DNA of 64,000 bases. It comes from Neorhodopirellula lusitana. Lineage in GTDB: Bacteria > Planctomycetota > Planctomycetia > Pirellulales > Pirellulaceae. Shown piece by piece: positions 28,529-37,714 of this stretch. The notes beneath the pieces were generated by a model. The model made no database searches and was not told where the DNA came from. It worked only from the letters and a program-made list of their open reading frames with translations. Positions within the stretch are counted from its first letter, which is position 1; every line of letters starts with the position of its first letter. The stretch is taken from contig NZ_FXUG01000001.1 of assembly GCF_900182915.1 (NCBI RefSeq), forward strand, positions 1-64,000, given 5' to 3'. Made by a program: the position numbers and the translations under genes.

Positions 28529-29211
28529 TGAAGCGTCCTCCGTTCCGAAACAGTTGGCTGCGGTGCCGTGTTATTGCTAAACCCGCTTAGTTGCGAGTGA
28601 GTGGTTAGCGAATAACGTGCCAGTTCTTCTGGCGGGCATCCGATCCGTCTTGGATACGGGCTGTCATGATTGCGGTGCGATGCGGATCGCGGCGACAGCA
28701 GTGCCATCATGCCTGGCAAACGCGGGCTGGCAAGGAACCTGGATTGACCTCTCCGGTTCAAGCTTTTGTTCTCGCGATACACGTTTAGGCGTGAAACATT
28801 TCTTGTTCTTGAAGCGGGTTGCAATCGAGGAATTACGATTTTGCTAGTCACCCGTCGGATGACGCATTGTCGTGATTGCGTGAAACTCGGCAAGGAAAGC
28901 ATCCGCGGCAGTTCGCCACCGGTGGCGATAATCTTCGCTTCCAACGTAGACAGTTGGTCCAATCGTTGTCGCACCCCATCGCGTGGGCAAAATACTCGGG
29001 AAAATGAACGTACGCCGTGGAATGGCGTGCTTCGCTTTTGAACAGGCCGGCCTAAAAAGCCGCAAGTTGCAAATTCTGCTCACGTGTTCATCGTCGTCGA
29101 CTTTGCCTCGGGTTCGCCATGGGCCGCGGTCGATTGGGAATTCATCCAAGCGAGCATCAACGAGCAGCAGCTAACGTTGAGTGGATAGTGACTTGAGATC
29201 AAGCATCCGTC
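28529..29211. other. Non-coding or degraded region
   Basis: A 680-bp stretch between two minus-strand genes. Two overlapping minus-strand frames (about 28525-28974 and 28844-29149) lack any recognisable domain, ribosome site or signal. It may be a decayed gene, or the long 5' region of the exported-protein gene downstream. No repeats or hairpins with a T-tract were seen. Confidence 0.5.
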
Positions 29212-30318
29212 TTAGCCCTTGAGCAACGCGTCGGCAAACGAGTCGGGATCGAAGGCGGCCATGTCCTGCATCCCTTCACCGAGTCCGACGAACTTGACGG
29301 GCAATTGAAATTGATCACGGATAGGTAAAACGACGCCGCCCTTGGCCGAGCCATCGAGTTTGGCCAGAACAATACCGGTGCAGCCGGCTGCCTCGCTGAA
29401 ACCCTTTGCTTGGCTAATCGCGTTTTGTCCGGCCGTCGCGTCGAGAACCAGCAAGACTTCGTGCGGAGCGCCGGGGATTTTCTTTTCAATCACGCGGCGA
29501 ATTTTCTGCAGTTCCTGCATCAGATTCTTTTGCGTCTGCAGACGTCCGGCGGTGTCAATGATCGCGTAGTCGGCTTTGATCTCCAACGCTTTTTCAACGG
29601 TTTGGTAGGCGATGCTTGCTGGGTCGACTCCTTTATTGCCCTTAACGATTTCGCAACCAATTCGCTCTGACCAGATTGTCAGTTGCTCGACTGCTGCGGC
29701 GCGGAACGTATCGCCGGCACCGAGCACCAATGAATACCGGGCTGCCCGCAGGTAGTGCGAAAGCTTGCCGATGGAAGTTGTCTTGCCGCTGCCGTTGACA
29801 CCGACGACCAAGATGACCGTGGGGCCTGACTTGGCCTTGGCAAGATCACCATCGTCTTGTCGAAGTTGCGAACGAATCTCTTCCGTGATGGTTTGGATCA
29901 CTTCTTCCAGTTCGACGACCCGTCCGCGGTACTTCTTGGCAACTTCGTCGCGAATTAGGTTGGCGGGCTTGGTGCCCATGTCGGTTCGGATCAAACGGGC
30001 GAACAACTCATCGAGGAATTCGTCGTCGACCAACCGGCCGGCACTTTTGAAAAGGTCTCGGATGTCGGTGCCCAACACACGCCGAGTTTTTTGCAGGCCA
30101 CCGGTGATCTTGGAAAACACGCCGCCACCCTTCGGTTTTTCGGCTGGTTCCGGATTCGCCGGAGCGGACTCCGGTTCGGGGGCCGGTGGGGGCGAGTCGC
30201 TGGGGACAGAGGTCGCCGATTCAGGATCGTTGACTGGAGTGTTTGCGGGCCCGGTTGCAGGGGCAGCTGCAGTGTCGGCTGCAGACTTCTTGGAACGCCA
30301 AAACGCCATTGGGGTCAT
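29212..30318 (-). CDS. ftsY: Signal recognition particle receptor FtsY
   Basis: 368 residues. An acidic, Pro/Ala/Glu-rich N-terminal region (10-75) precedes the NG domain. GTPase motifs: G1 GVNGSGKTTS (about 173-182), the DTAGRLQTQ box, LDATAGQNA and the guanine-recognition TKxD-type LAKLDGSAKGG, then the C-terminal GEGMQDMAAFDP helix. It receives ribosome-SRP complexes at the inner membrane. The open frame continues to 30423, but MTPMAFWRSKK at 30318 (or MAFWRSKK at 30309) is the natural membrane-binding N-terminus. Confidence 0.95.
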   Translation of the reverse strand: MTPMAFWRSKKSAADTAAAPATGPANTPVNDPESATSVPSDSPPPAPEPESAPANPEPAEKPKGGGVFSKITGGLQKTRRVLGTDIRDLFKSAGRLVDDEFLDELFARLIRTDMGTKPANLIRDEVAKKYRGRVVELEEVIQTITEEIRSQLRQDDGDLAKAKSGPTVILVVGVNGSGKTTSIGKLSHYLRAARYSLVLGAGDTFRAAAVEQLTIWSERIGCEIVKGNKGVDPASIAYQTVEKALEIKADYAIIDTAGRLQTQKNLMQELQKIRRVIEKKIPGAPHEVLLVLDATAGQNAISQAKGFSEAAGCTGIVLAKLDGSAKGGVVLPIRDQFQLPVKFVGLGEGMQDMAAFDPDSFADALLKG

Positions 30319-30703
30319 TCTTACGGGGTGATCGGGTGGTTTCCTAGATTGTGCCGCGCCCATGGCAAAATCACCACCCACCCAAGTCTGAACGATCCGA
30401 TGTGAGGCTGGCGTTTGCCCCAAAGGACGACCTGGGGCTCTGCGGATTTAGGGAGAGGCCCCTCATAAATGACGGTTGAAACCGTGTTGAAAGCGGGGGC
30501 AGCGATGGGGGCATGCTCTGTTTCATCATGAATTGCAACGACGGCGGCTAAGTGTCGGGCGAGTTTTTTGCCACAATTGATGCCGGTAGCGGGTTGGCTG
30601 GGGACCGCTAAACTGGTTGGTGGCTAGGATGGCGATAATTGCTGGCCTAGGCGGGGCGGCATTCCTACTTTCATGTTGACCCTCAAAACGTCCGGTTCAA
30701 CCG
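30319..30703. other. Divergent spacer between ftsY and kinase gene
   Basis: A 385-bp region between divergent genes, presumably holding both promoters. A 6-bp hairpin gcccca/tggggc lies at 30417-30438. Nothing else could be assigned. Confidence 0.4.
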
Positions 30704-33700
30704 ATGACGGTGCAAATTCAACGCGGACTCGAAATCGTTCCCGGCTACACGCTTGTGCGCCGAGTCGGTTCCGGTATGGCTGGCGAGGTTTGGGTGGCTC
30801 GTGCGTCGGGCGGCGTGCACGTGGCGATCAAGATCATTCGCGACATGGCGATGGTGGGGTCCAAACGTGAACTGGGGGCGCTGCGGATCGTTCGCGAGGT
30901 GAAGCACACCAATTTGTGCCCGCTGATTGGAGTCTGGTTTTTTGATCGCGAAGGTGAGCTGCTAAGTAATTCGGCGACGGACGAGATACTGGGCCGAGAA
31001 TCATCGCTGATTGATACGGAATTGCTGGCGACGCAGAACACGCCGGGCGATGACCTGCGTGAGACGCGTTCGATAGAGCTAATTGGCAAAGACGACTCCG
31101 GTGCAGATGCGAACGAGGGTGCCGCGGCGAATGAAGATGCCGAGGTGGATTCCGGGTCCGGGGCACTCGCGCTTCCGCACGAGGCTCGGCAGATGGTTGT
31201 CGCGATGGGGTTGGGCGAGCGCACGTTGCATGACCGTTTGGTGGAAATGCGAGCTCCCGACAATATGCCCCAAGACGGGGACCCAGATCATTTGCCCGGC
31301 GGTATTCCAGTCAAAGAATTGCTGCGGTATATCGAAGGTGCTGCGTCGGCGATCGATGAACTGAACCTAAACCACGACATCTATCATTGTGACATTAAGC
31401 CGCAAAATATATTGATCGTTGGCGGCAACGCTCAGGTATGCGACTTTGGTTTAGCTCGACGCGTGCAGGAGTCGCGGCGGACCCAACTTGCGATCGGGAC
31501 ACCGGCATACGGTGCCCCTGAAATGTTGTTCGACCAGACTTACACGAAGTCGATCGATCAGTATTCGTTGGCGATCACGTATTACGAACTTCGCACGGGC
31601 AAGCTGCCGTTTGAAACCAGTCGCAGATCGACGTTTTTAAGAGCGAAGGCCAACGGTGAGTTGCGGTTAACTGACTTGCCACCAGCCGAACAGGTTGTGA
31701 TGGAGCGGGCGACTCAACTGGATTCGGAAGATCGCTATCCATCTTGCATGGCGTTCGTTGAAGAGTTGGCTCGGGCAGTCCAAACGCGTGGTTCTGCTGA
31801 TTCAGTCGGTAGTGCCGCAGTGGGCGTGGGCAGGCGATTGACCGGTGCCGGGTTGCTGGTCGGAGTGATCTCGGTTGCGGCGTTGTCAAGCCGGTGCTAT
31901 CTCGAGCGACCTGTCACCCAAGGTACTGACCCGGATACTGGCGGTGATTTTGTCGACGTCAAGGATGTCCAAGCTGATGAGTTGGTTGCTGCCGATTTGG
32001 TTGGATCGGCACCGGAGCTTTCAGGCACTGACGTATCCATGTTGGATGCCGTTGCGCAGACCGATGCGTTAACAACGAGTGTTGATCCGGTCGAATCCAT
32101 CTTGGAGCCTGATTCTGGCTCGCTGGATTCCGATTGGGTGGAGGTCGCTATCGTCGGTGACGCGGAACCGGAATCGAAGGTCAGTGTCGATTTGGGAAGC
32201 GAACCTATTGTTCCCGAAGAGGCCTACGTTCAGTTGATGGAACCGGCTTCCGCGGTTTCGTTGGACGGGCCGCCAGTGGTGGAGGCACTGGATGCTGAGA
32301 TGGTCGTTCCCGAGTCTGGCGAACCGGAGTCTGTAGCACTCGAGTCTGTAGCACCTGGGCCTGTGGTGCCTACTTGGGATGATTTGATTGCGGAAGCGAC
32401 CAAGCAAGCGGAACAGGTCGTCGAGTTGCAGAAAGTGTTAGATAGGCTGCCAACCGGCACGGAGGAAGCCGATCGAAAAAGCGGCGAACTGAACCAGCTG
32501 ATTGTCGCGTTGGGGAAGAAACGAGAGCGTCCTGAAGAGACTTCGCCCGATGCTGGCTTGCCAAAAGAGAGCCGAAACGAAGCGAGTCCAAGCCAAGGAA
32601 GCGGGAAGGTTGCTGGATTCGACCTGCTTTCATCGGAAATGCGGCATCCGTCGATCACGATTGCGGGATTGGTCAACTGGAACAATCAGCAAACCAACCA
32701 GGCAATCCGGCATTGGATTTCACTCCAAAACGAGTCTGGACTGTCAGCGAACGTGCCGGAGGCTTGGCGGAATCGAGTCGCGGATCACTTGTTGGATTGG
32801 TTGATTGAAGGTTCGGGTGTGGCGGACGAGGATGTCCAGGCACTGCGGTATGTCAATCAAGTCAAACGTGCCACCGGAGTGTTGAGTTTGTGTGATCGGT
32901 TTGCTTTCGACTCGATCGAGCGAGCTAGGCAGATTCAGCGAGAGCGTTTTCTATTGTCCGCGGCTCAAGCAGACGCCGCTGCAGGTTTGAAAATTTGGGA
33001 GCGGTTGCTGTCCGATCGCGGTGTCGTTGTTTCCGACGATGTGACGCCACAAATGGGTTTGGCTCTATCACGTCTCTCAAACGCTCGGTTGAAACAAAGC
33101 CTGACGACGTCTCAGCGAATTGAAACGGTTGGCCAGCGTGTACTTGCTTCCGTTCGGATGTGTGTCGTCGCGAAACCAACATCGGAAATCATGGAAGGTG
33201 ATTTTGATCCGGTCGTCGATCAAGAGGCGACGTTGGATGAACTGTTGAACGTGGTGGACGTGCCGGCGGATGGTTTGCCAGTGGTTCCAACCACTTTGCA
33301 GACAGGGGAACTGGTCGAGTTTTGTTCGAGTTATGTCGACCGAATCACAGCATTGCCAGCAGCGGAGGGACACTCGGCTTTTCTGCAGCGATTAAGCCGG
33401 GTGGAAATTTGCGGAGCGATCGCGGCAATGCTTTTAGCTGATCCAGCACTCACCACACGGATGCGTTTGATCGCTAGCGAAGCATTCATGCAAGCTCGCT
33501 ATGAGCAAGCCGATGAGATTCCCGAGGCAAAGTTGATCGGACGATTACAAGCTTACGCCACGCCACTCGATGCTGCGACGACGTCCAGCGAAGGGTTGTT
33601 CGTTTTGGCTCGAGTCGAAGATCAAATTGGGGCTTTGATGCGTGACAAGCAGATGATGCTCGCCGCTTGCGAGCGAGCTCGGAAGCTGTATTCGCAGGTC

Positions 33701-34540
33701 ATCGACGATGGTGCGACGCCTAACGATTTGCGAGGCAGTGCTGCCCGGGGGCGGGCTCACTTGTTGACGCGACTGGCCGCGATTGCCGAGCCATCCGTCC
33801 GGTCTGAATTACTTGAACAGGCGGTCGACGACGCGAGTTTGAGTTTGGAATTACCACAGCGATGGCACCAAGATACCGACGATCGATTAACGACCGCCGC
33901 GGAGGTCAACCTGTCGATGGTTCGGCTGGTGAAGCCTCTTGAAGTCGAAGCGAAACAGGATCTGTTGGACGATGCGGATCAGTACTTGGCCCAGGCAATC
34001 GCTGAACGTGACAAGCGAGATTACTCGTCCAAACCGCACGCAACTTTACGGCTGAATGGTTACCTGCTTGATTTGTTGCCTCCGATTGACGGAACACGCC
34101 GGGATGCAATTCAGGCGAAGGCGTTGGCTTGGATGGAACAGAATTCCGTGACCAGTATCGCGAAGCCGACAACCAGTGTGGTGCGGACGATCGATTCCAA
34201 ATCAACGCGTTTGCAATGTCATTGGCATTGTATGTGCGCAATGGTTTTGGACGTAATCAAGCGTCCGGGCCCAGCGATGCAGCACATCGAACATGCTTAC
34301 CACATCGCTCGGGAGCGTCTGGATAGCACCGATGATCGAAGGCACTTCGCGACCTTGATTCTGGTGCAGTTGAAGAGCCCGGCTTTGTTTCAGAATGTCG
34401 GTAAGGACAATCGCCCCGACGCCAAGCTGGTTGCCGAGTTGAGCGAGTTGTTGCATTCCATCGAAGATCCGCTACCGGCGTTTCAAGACAAGAAATCCGG
34501 ATATCTAAGAGAGCTTCAGGCGATGTCGCAAACGAAATGA
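30704..34540 (+). CDS. Membrane Ser/Thr protein kinase with large C-terminal region
   Basis: 1278 residues. The PknB-type kinase domain (about 14-355) has the G-loop VGSGMAGEV, ATP-lysine in HVAIKII (K43), catalytic loop HCDIKPQN with Asp about 230, CDFGLAR and GTPAYGAPEM. The catalytic loop reads HCD instead of HRD, so it is a non-RD kinase. An acidic insertion of about 80 residues (about 80-165) separates the lobes. A single transmembrane helix lies near 378-390. The outer region starts with an acidic linker containing a 15-bp tandem array and continues as a long helical region with TPR-like spacing. No ligand domain recognised. Stand-alone gene. Confidence 0.9.
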   Translation: MTVQIQRGLEIVPGYTLVRRVGSGMAGEVWVARASGGVHVAIKIIRDMAMVGSKRELGALRIVREVKHTNLCPLIGVWFFDREGELLSNSATDEILGRESSLIDTELLATQNTPGDDLRETRSIELIGKDDSGADANEGAAANEDAEVDSGSGALALPHEARQMVVAMGLGERTLHDRLVEMRAPDNMPQDGDPDHLPGGIPVKELLRYIEGAASAIDELNLNHDIYHCDIKPQNILIVGGNAQVCDFGLARRVQESRRTQLAIGTPAYGAPEMLFDQTYTKSIDQYSLAITYYELRTGKLPFETSRRSTFLRAKANGELRLTDLPPAEQVVMERATQLDSEDRYPSCMAFVEELARAVQTRGSADSVGSAAVGVGRRLTGAGLLVGVISVAALSSRCYLERPVTQGTDPDTGGDFVDVKDVQADELVAADLVGSAPELSGTDVSMLDAVAQTDALTTSVDPVESILEPDSGSLDSDWVEVAIVGDAEPESKVSVDLGSEPIVPEEAYVQLMEPASAVSLDGPPVVEALDAEMVVPESGEPESVALESVAPGPVVPTWDDLIAEATKQAEQVVELQKVLDRLPTGTEEADRKSGELNQLIVALGKKRERPEETSPDAGLPKESRNEASPSQGSGKVAGFDLLSSEMRHPSITIAGLVNWNNQQTNQAIRHWISLQNESGLSANVPEAWRNRVADHLLDWLIEGSGVADEDVQALRYVNQVKRATGVLSLCDRFAFDSIERARQIQRERFLLSAAQADAAAGLKIWERLLSDRGVVVSDDVTPQMGLALSRLSNARLKQSLTTSQRIETVGQRVLASVRMCVVAKPTSEIMEGDFDPVVDQEATLDELLNVVDVPADGLPVVPTTLQTGELVEFCSSYVDRITALPAAEGHSAFLQRLSRVEICGAIAAMLLADPALTTRMRLIASEAFMQARYEQADEIPEAKLIGRLQAYATPLDAATTSSEGLFVLARVEDQIGALMRDKQMMLAACERARKLYSQVIDDGATPNDLRGSAARGRAHLLTRLAAIAEPSVRSELLEQAVDDASLSLELPQRWHQDTDDRLTTAAEVNLSMVRLVKPLEVEAKQDLLDDADQYLAQAIAERDKRDYSSKPHATLRLNGYLLDLLPPIDGTRRDAIQAKALAWMEQNSVTSIAKPTTSVVRTIDSKSTRLQCHWHCMCAMVLDVIKRPGPAMQHIEHAYHIARERLDSTDDRRHFATLILVQLKSPALFQNVGKDNRPDAKLVAELSELLHSIEDPLPAFQDKKSGYLRELQAMSQTK
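32309..32368. repeat. Four 15-bp repeats in the kinase linker
   Basis: Contiguous units start at 32309, 32324, 32339 and 32354. The middle two, ccggagtctgtagca and ctcgagtctgtagca, are nearly identical. They encode ESVA-type repeats in the acidic linker after the transmembrane helix. Confidence 0.8.
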
Positions 34541-34575
34541 GTTTGCGACATCGTTGCCGGAGTCTGACTTGACGC

Positions 34576-35526
34576 TTACCGTTCGCGGAACAGTTCGCTG
34601 ATCGACTGGTCGTGGTGGATCCGTTTGATGGCCTCGGCCAGCAACGGTGCGACGGACAGTTGGACCAAATTCGGTAGCAACTTATCACCAAGCACTGGGA
34701 TGGTATCGGTGACCGTGATCGAATCAATTGGCGCGTCGCGAAGTCGTTCAATTGCCGGGCCGCAAAGGACGCCGTGGGTGCAGGCGATGTGGATTTCCTT
34801 GGCACCGGCTTCGTGAACCAGGCGAGCGGCTCCGCAAATGGAGCCCGCCGTGCTGATCATGTCGTCGAACAGCAATGCCACGCGGCCTTCGACGGGACCA
34901 CCGATGATGGTGCTTTGCCGAACTTCCAAGGCGTTGGAGCGTCGTTTGTCGACGATCGCTAGCGAGCCCCCGAGTCGTTTGCCGTGGCCGACCGCACGTT
35001 TGATGCTGCCTTCATCCGGGCTTACCACCACAATCTCGTCGCCTTCAAACCGGCGGCTGATGAAGTGGTCGTTGATGACTGGGGCGGCGTACAAGTGGTC
35101 CACTGGTACGTCAAAGAACCCTTGGATCTGGGCGGCGTGCAAATCCATCGTTAGGACTCGGTCGGCCCCCGCACGGGTGATCAGGTTGGCCACCAGTTTG
35201 GCCGTGATCGGCACTCGGCCTTCGTCTTTGCGGTCTTGGCGTGCGTAGCCAAAGTACGGAATCACAGCGGTGATTCGTTCCGCACTGGCTCGTTTGCAGC
35301 AGTCAATCATCGTCAACAATTCGATCAAGTTGTCGTTGACCGGCGGACAAGTCGACTGCATCAAGAAGACGTCGCGTCCGCGAACGTCTTCGTCCAATTT
35401 GCAGTAGTTTTCACCATCCGGAAACTGGCCCAGCGAAATGCGAGCCGGTTTCAGGTGGAGGTGGCGGCAGAGTTTTTCGGCGAGATCCGGGTTCGCACGA
35501 CCGCTAAATATCTTCAGTTCACGCAT
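34576..35526 (-). CDS. prs: Ribose-phosphate pyrophosphokinase
   Basis: 316 residues, the usual length of PRPP synthase. It makes PRPP from ribose-5-phosphate and ATP. Visible motifs: FSGRANPDLAEKL at the start, STCPPVNDNLIELL, the PYFGYARQDRK flexible loop with the catalytic basic residues, VVSPDEGSIKRA, and the PRPP-binding loop LLFDDMISTAGSI. The first 8 bp (ATGCGTGA) include the stop codon of the upstream uridylyltransferase gene, so translation is coupled. This joins sugar-nucleotide and PRPP metabolism in one unit. Confidence 0.97.
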   Translation of the reverse strand: MRELKIFSGRANPDLAEKLCRHLHLKPARISLGQFPDGENYCKLDEDVRGRDVFLMQSTCPPVNDNLIELLTMIDCCKRASAERITAVIPYFGYARQDRKDEGRVPITAKLVANLITRAGADRVLTMDLHAAQIQGFFDVPVDHLYAAPVINDHFISRRFEGDEIVVVSPDEGSIKRAVGHGKRLGGSLAIVDKRRSNALEVRQSTIIGGPVEGRVALLFDDMISTAGSICGAARLVHEAGAKEIHIACTHGVLCGPAIERLRDAPIDSITVTDTIPVLGDKLLPNLVQLSVAPLLAEAIKRIHHDQSISELFRER

Positions 35527-36358
35527 AGCCCATCGCTCGCATCGTTTGGTCGACCAGTTTTAGTTCGTCAGGATTGTTGATTGACAGTGATTCGCAATCC
35601 TTGAGCACCGGCAAAGCTTCGACTGGACGTCCAGATTCTCGAAGCAGCCGAGCACAATCGGTCAAATAGTATTCGCCTTGTGCGTTATCGTTACTGAGGT
35701 TGTCCAAAGCCCACAGTAAATCGGGAGTCGAGAACAAATAGGTGCTCATATTCACCTCTTTGGTCTGCCGCTCGGCTTCGGTGGCGTCTTTGTGCTCGAC
35801 AATTCCAATGAATTGCCCCTCTTCGTTCCGCAAGATCCGGCCAAGCCCCTCTGGATCGTCCTTGGTCAGGGTGCCGAGCAGTAGTGCTGGGCGAGTTTTG
35901 TCGAAGTGGTCAATCAGCGATTTCAAGCTTTCGGCCTGAACCAAAGGCGAATCGCCGGCGATGACCATGGTGAGGCCTTGGTGTCCCTGCAGGTGTTCGC
36001 GGCAGATCTGGACGGCGTGACCGGTACCGAGTTGCTCGCTTTGCAGGGCGTAAACGATGTCGGATTGACCGCGAGTATCCAGTTCGGCTTGGACCTTTTC
36101 GGCCTCATATCCGACCACCACGATCTTTTTGCCGATTCCAGCCTTTTCGGCGGCATCGACGACGAAATGGATCATGGGTCGGTCCACCACGCTGCACAGT
36201 ACTTTGGGCAAGTCGCTGTTCATGCGGGTTCCCTTGCCGGCGGCCAAGATGACCACCATTGGTTCCAGGTCCGGGCGATTGGCGGAATCGACAGAGTTGG
36301 GGCCCCGGGAGTCAGGGGCCGGGGAGTCAGCGGCCGGTGAATTGGAGGTCGAAGTCAT
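35519..36358 (-). CDS. GlmU-like UDP-GlcNAc pyrophosphorylase, single domain
   Basis: 279 residues. A nucleotidyltransferase fold with signature VVILAAGKGTRMNSDLPKVL (about 35-54), SEQLGTGHAVQ, IAGDSPLV and YLTDCARLL matches the N-terminal uridylyltransferase half of GlmU. The C-terminal left-handed beta-helix acetyltransferase is absent, because the gene ends where that half would begin and overlaps prs by 8 bp. The first 30 residues are a Ser/Pro/Asp tail from a 15-bp tandem array. ATG at 36358 is preferred; the open frame continues upstream but without domain content. Confidence 0.9.
   Translation of the reverse strand: MTSTSNSPAADSPAPDSRGPNSVDSANRPDLEPMVVILAAGKGTRMNSDLPKVLCSVVDRPMIHFVVDAAEKAGIGKKIVVVGYEAEKVQAELDTRGQSDIVYALQSEQLGTGHAVQICREHLQGHQGLTMVIAGDSPLVQAESLKSLIDHFDKTRPALLLGTLTKDDPEGLGRILRNEEGQFIGIVEHKDATEAERQTKEVNMSTYLFSTPDLLWALDNLSNDNAQGEYYLTDCARLLRESGRPVEALPVLKDCESLSINNPDELKLVDQTMRAMGYA
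36301..36345. repeat. Three 15-bp repeats in the uridylyltransferase N-terminus
   Basis: Contiguous units ggccccgggagtcag, gggccggggagtcag and cggccggtgaattgg encode the PADS/PAPDS-type N-terminal tail. Confidence 0.75.
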
Positions 36359-36763
36359 ACTATTTCGTGGGGAAAACCGAAAAAGGGATGGCCCGCCCAT
36401 CGTCACCTTTAGGGGCGAATCGGGCAAGGCGGTGTGCCGACGTAGTTCTGGCAAAGGGGGTGAGATAAGTCGGGTGTGTCCGGCAATAGCCAATTCAGCC
36501 GTGGTTGTCCCTCGCGAAAGTGATCGCAAAAAGCCGAGCGGTCGCGATTTGAATGAACACGAGAGATCGGGAGCGTTGAAATTAGGGGGATGAGAGCGGC
36601 TTTCGGGGATTTTCCAAGAAATGCACCAAATCGCCTCAAGTCGTCCCCGGCTTGCTCTTGCCTCCGGTTTCACGACGTTGGTACTGTGCAGACTTCGAAC
36701 ACAGGGCCTGCTTTGCCAGCCGCGGTTCTTCCAGCACCAAGTTCTTTCCGTCAAAGAGTGAAA
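36359..36763. other. Spacer with no supported gene
   Basis: About 400 bp upstream of the uridylyltransferase start. Short frames exist on both strands but none has a domain, signal peptide or ribosome site. Presumably contains the promoter of the uridylyltransferase-prs unit. Confidence 0.4.
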
Positions 36764-36922
36764 TCAGACTACAGAAATCGCACGTTGATCGCCGATGCTA
36801 TGGGTAATCTCAAACGTCTGCGCTTGCGAAGTCTCCACTGATTCTGACGGAATGCATCCTGGGACAAGGATTGCGGCGCAAATGACCGAATTGAGAATTG
36901 TTAAAACACTCGTATTTCGCAT
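36764..36922 (-). CDS. Possible 52-residue lipoprotein
   Basis: From ATG at 36922 the frame encodes a basic start (MRNTS), a hydrophobic segment and a lipobox-like VPGC near residue 23. About 29 polar residues follow. This looks like a small lipoprotein, but the ribosome site is poor because the start lies inside a 16-bp palindrome. The same frame stays open further upstream. Could also be chance. Confidence 0.35.
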   Translation of the reverse strand: MRNTSVLTILNSVICAAILVPGCIPSESVETSQAQTFEITHSIGDQRAISVV

Positions 36923-36935
36923 GGGAATTCCCATG
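36920..36935. promoter_or_regulatory. 16-bp perfect palindrome upstream of flgM
   Basis: catgggaattcccatg reads the same on both strands. It lies 161 bp before the flgM start and covers the start codon of the possible small lipoprotein. Its length and perfection suggest an operator for a dimeric regulator. Confidence 0.4.
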
Positions 36936-37096
36936 TGGATTAGGTGTGTCGAGACTCGGTCATTGCCAGCCCAATTCGAAAAACCGTTTCTGATCGACCC
37001 AGAACCATTGTCACAGTTTGCCCGTTGGGTGAACGCCCATGACGGGGTGATATTTGGGCCGTTCAGGTTCCGCCTTCCTCCCGGGAGCCAGTGAAG

Positions 37097-37435
37097 ATGC
37101 AAATTTACGGACCATTCCGTTTATCAACGACTCAAGCCTCAACCGCCGCCAAAAGTACCCAGGCTTCCACGCCCGGTGCGAATCGGCTTGCGGCTCAACC
37201 AACCGGCCAGAAGCCGTCCGCTGGGCCGATTGATCAACTTGATCTGTCGTCCGCCGCTCGTGCCAGCGAAACCTCACCGACGAATCGGCTGCAAGAAAGT
37301 GGTGCGATCGCCGGTGGTGGTGACATTCGCATCGACCGAGTTGCTGAACTACGTCGCCAAATCGCCGACGGAAGCTACGACACGAACGAGAAGATGGACC
37401 TCGCTTTGGACCGGATGCTCGACGACCTCGTCTAA
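37097..37435 (+). CDS. flgM: FlgM-like anti-sigma-28 factor
   Basis: 112 residues. The C-terminal 35 residues (IRIDRVAELRRQIADGSYDT, then KMDLALDRMLDDLV) match the sigma-28-binding helices of FlgM, with the R-x-x-I-x-x-G-x-Y element. The N-terminal part is disordered and Ala/Ser/Thr-rich, as in the family. The ATG at 37097 has GGGAG nine bases upstream; the in-frame GTG at 37091 is too close to it. FlgM holds FliA inactive until the hook is complete. No other flagellar genes are adjacent; a flagellin-like gene lies 14 kb away. Confidence 0.85.
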   Translation: MQIYGPFRLSTTQASTAAKSTQASTPGANRLAAQPTGQKPSAGPIDQLDLSSAARASETSPTNRLQESGAIAGGGDIRIDRVAELRRQIADGSYDTNEKMDLALDRMLDDLV

Positions 37436-37470
37436 GCCTGCGGCGAACTCATTGAGTGGCCGGTTTCGTT

Positions 37471-37489
37471 GATCGTGAATCTCACGATC
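37471..37489. terminator. Hairpin after flgM
   Basis: Perfect 8-bp inverted repeat gatcgtga/tcacgatc with a 3-nt loop, 36 bp after the flgM stop. No T-tract follows, so terminator function is uncertain. Confidence 0.4.
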
Positions 37490-37519
37490 GGGAATGTGCT
37501 GCCATCGCTGAATGTCATT

Positions 37520-37540
37520 GGCCTAGAAAATGTCTAGGCC
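37520..37540. terminator. Second hairpin after flgM
   Basis: Perfect 8-bp inverted repeat ggcctaga/tctaggcc with a 5-nt loop (aaatg), 31 bp after the first hairpin and in the gap between flgM and the convergent isomerase gene. No clear T-tract on either strand. Confidence 0.4.
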
Positions 37541-37714
37541 CTGGAAGTTGCTTCGTCAGCCGGAATGCCTTCGCGGGCATTGTGCCGGTTCCACATTGTG
37601 CCACTTCAAGCCGTCCGTTCGGAGCAACCGCTCATTGCGATCCTCCAAACTGGATGCCGCAGCGGTTTGACGGCGAGTGTTCTGTAGACGCGTGAGTCTT
37701 CTTCGGCGCGAGAA

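Noticed and set aside
28525-29149. Two overlapping minus-strand frames as genes
   Set aside because: Neither has a domain, signal peptide or ribosome site, and composition gives no preference for either frame.
36660-36720. tRNA-like pieces (gttggta, ttcgaa)
   Set aside because: Only about 13 nt lie between the D-loop-like and T-loop-like strings; no acceptor or anticodon stem can form.
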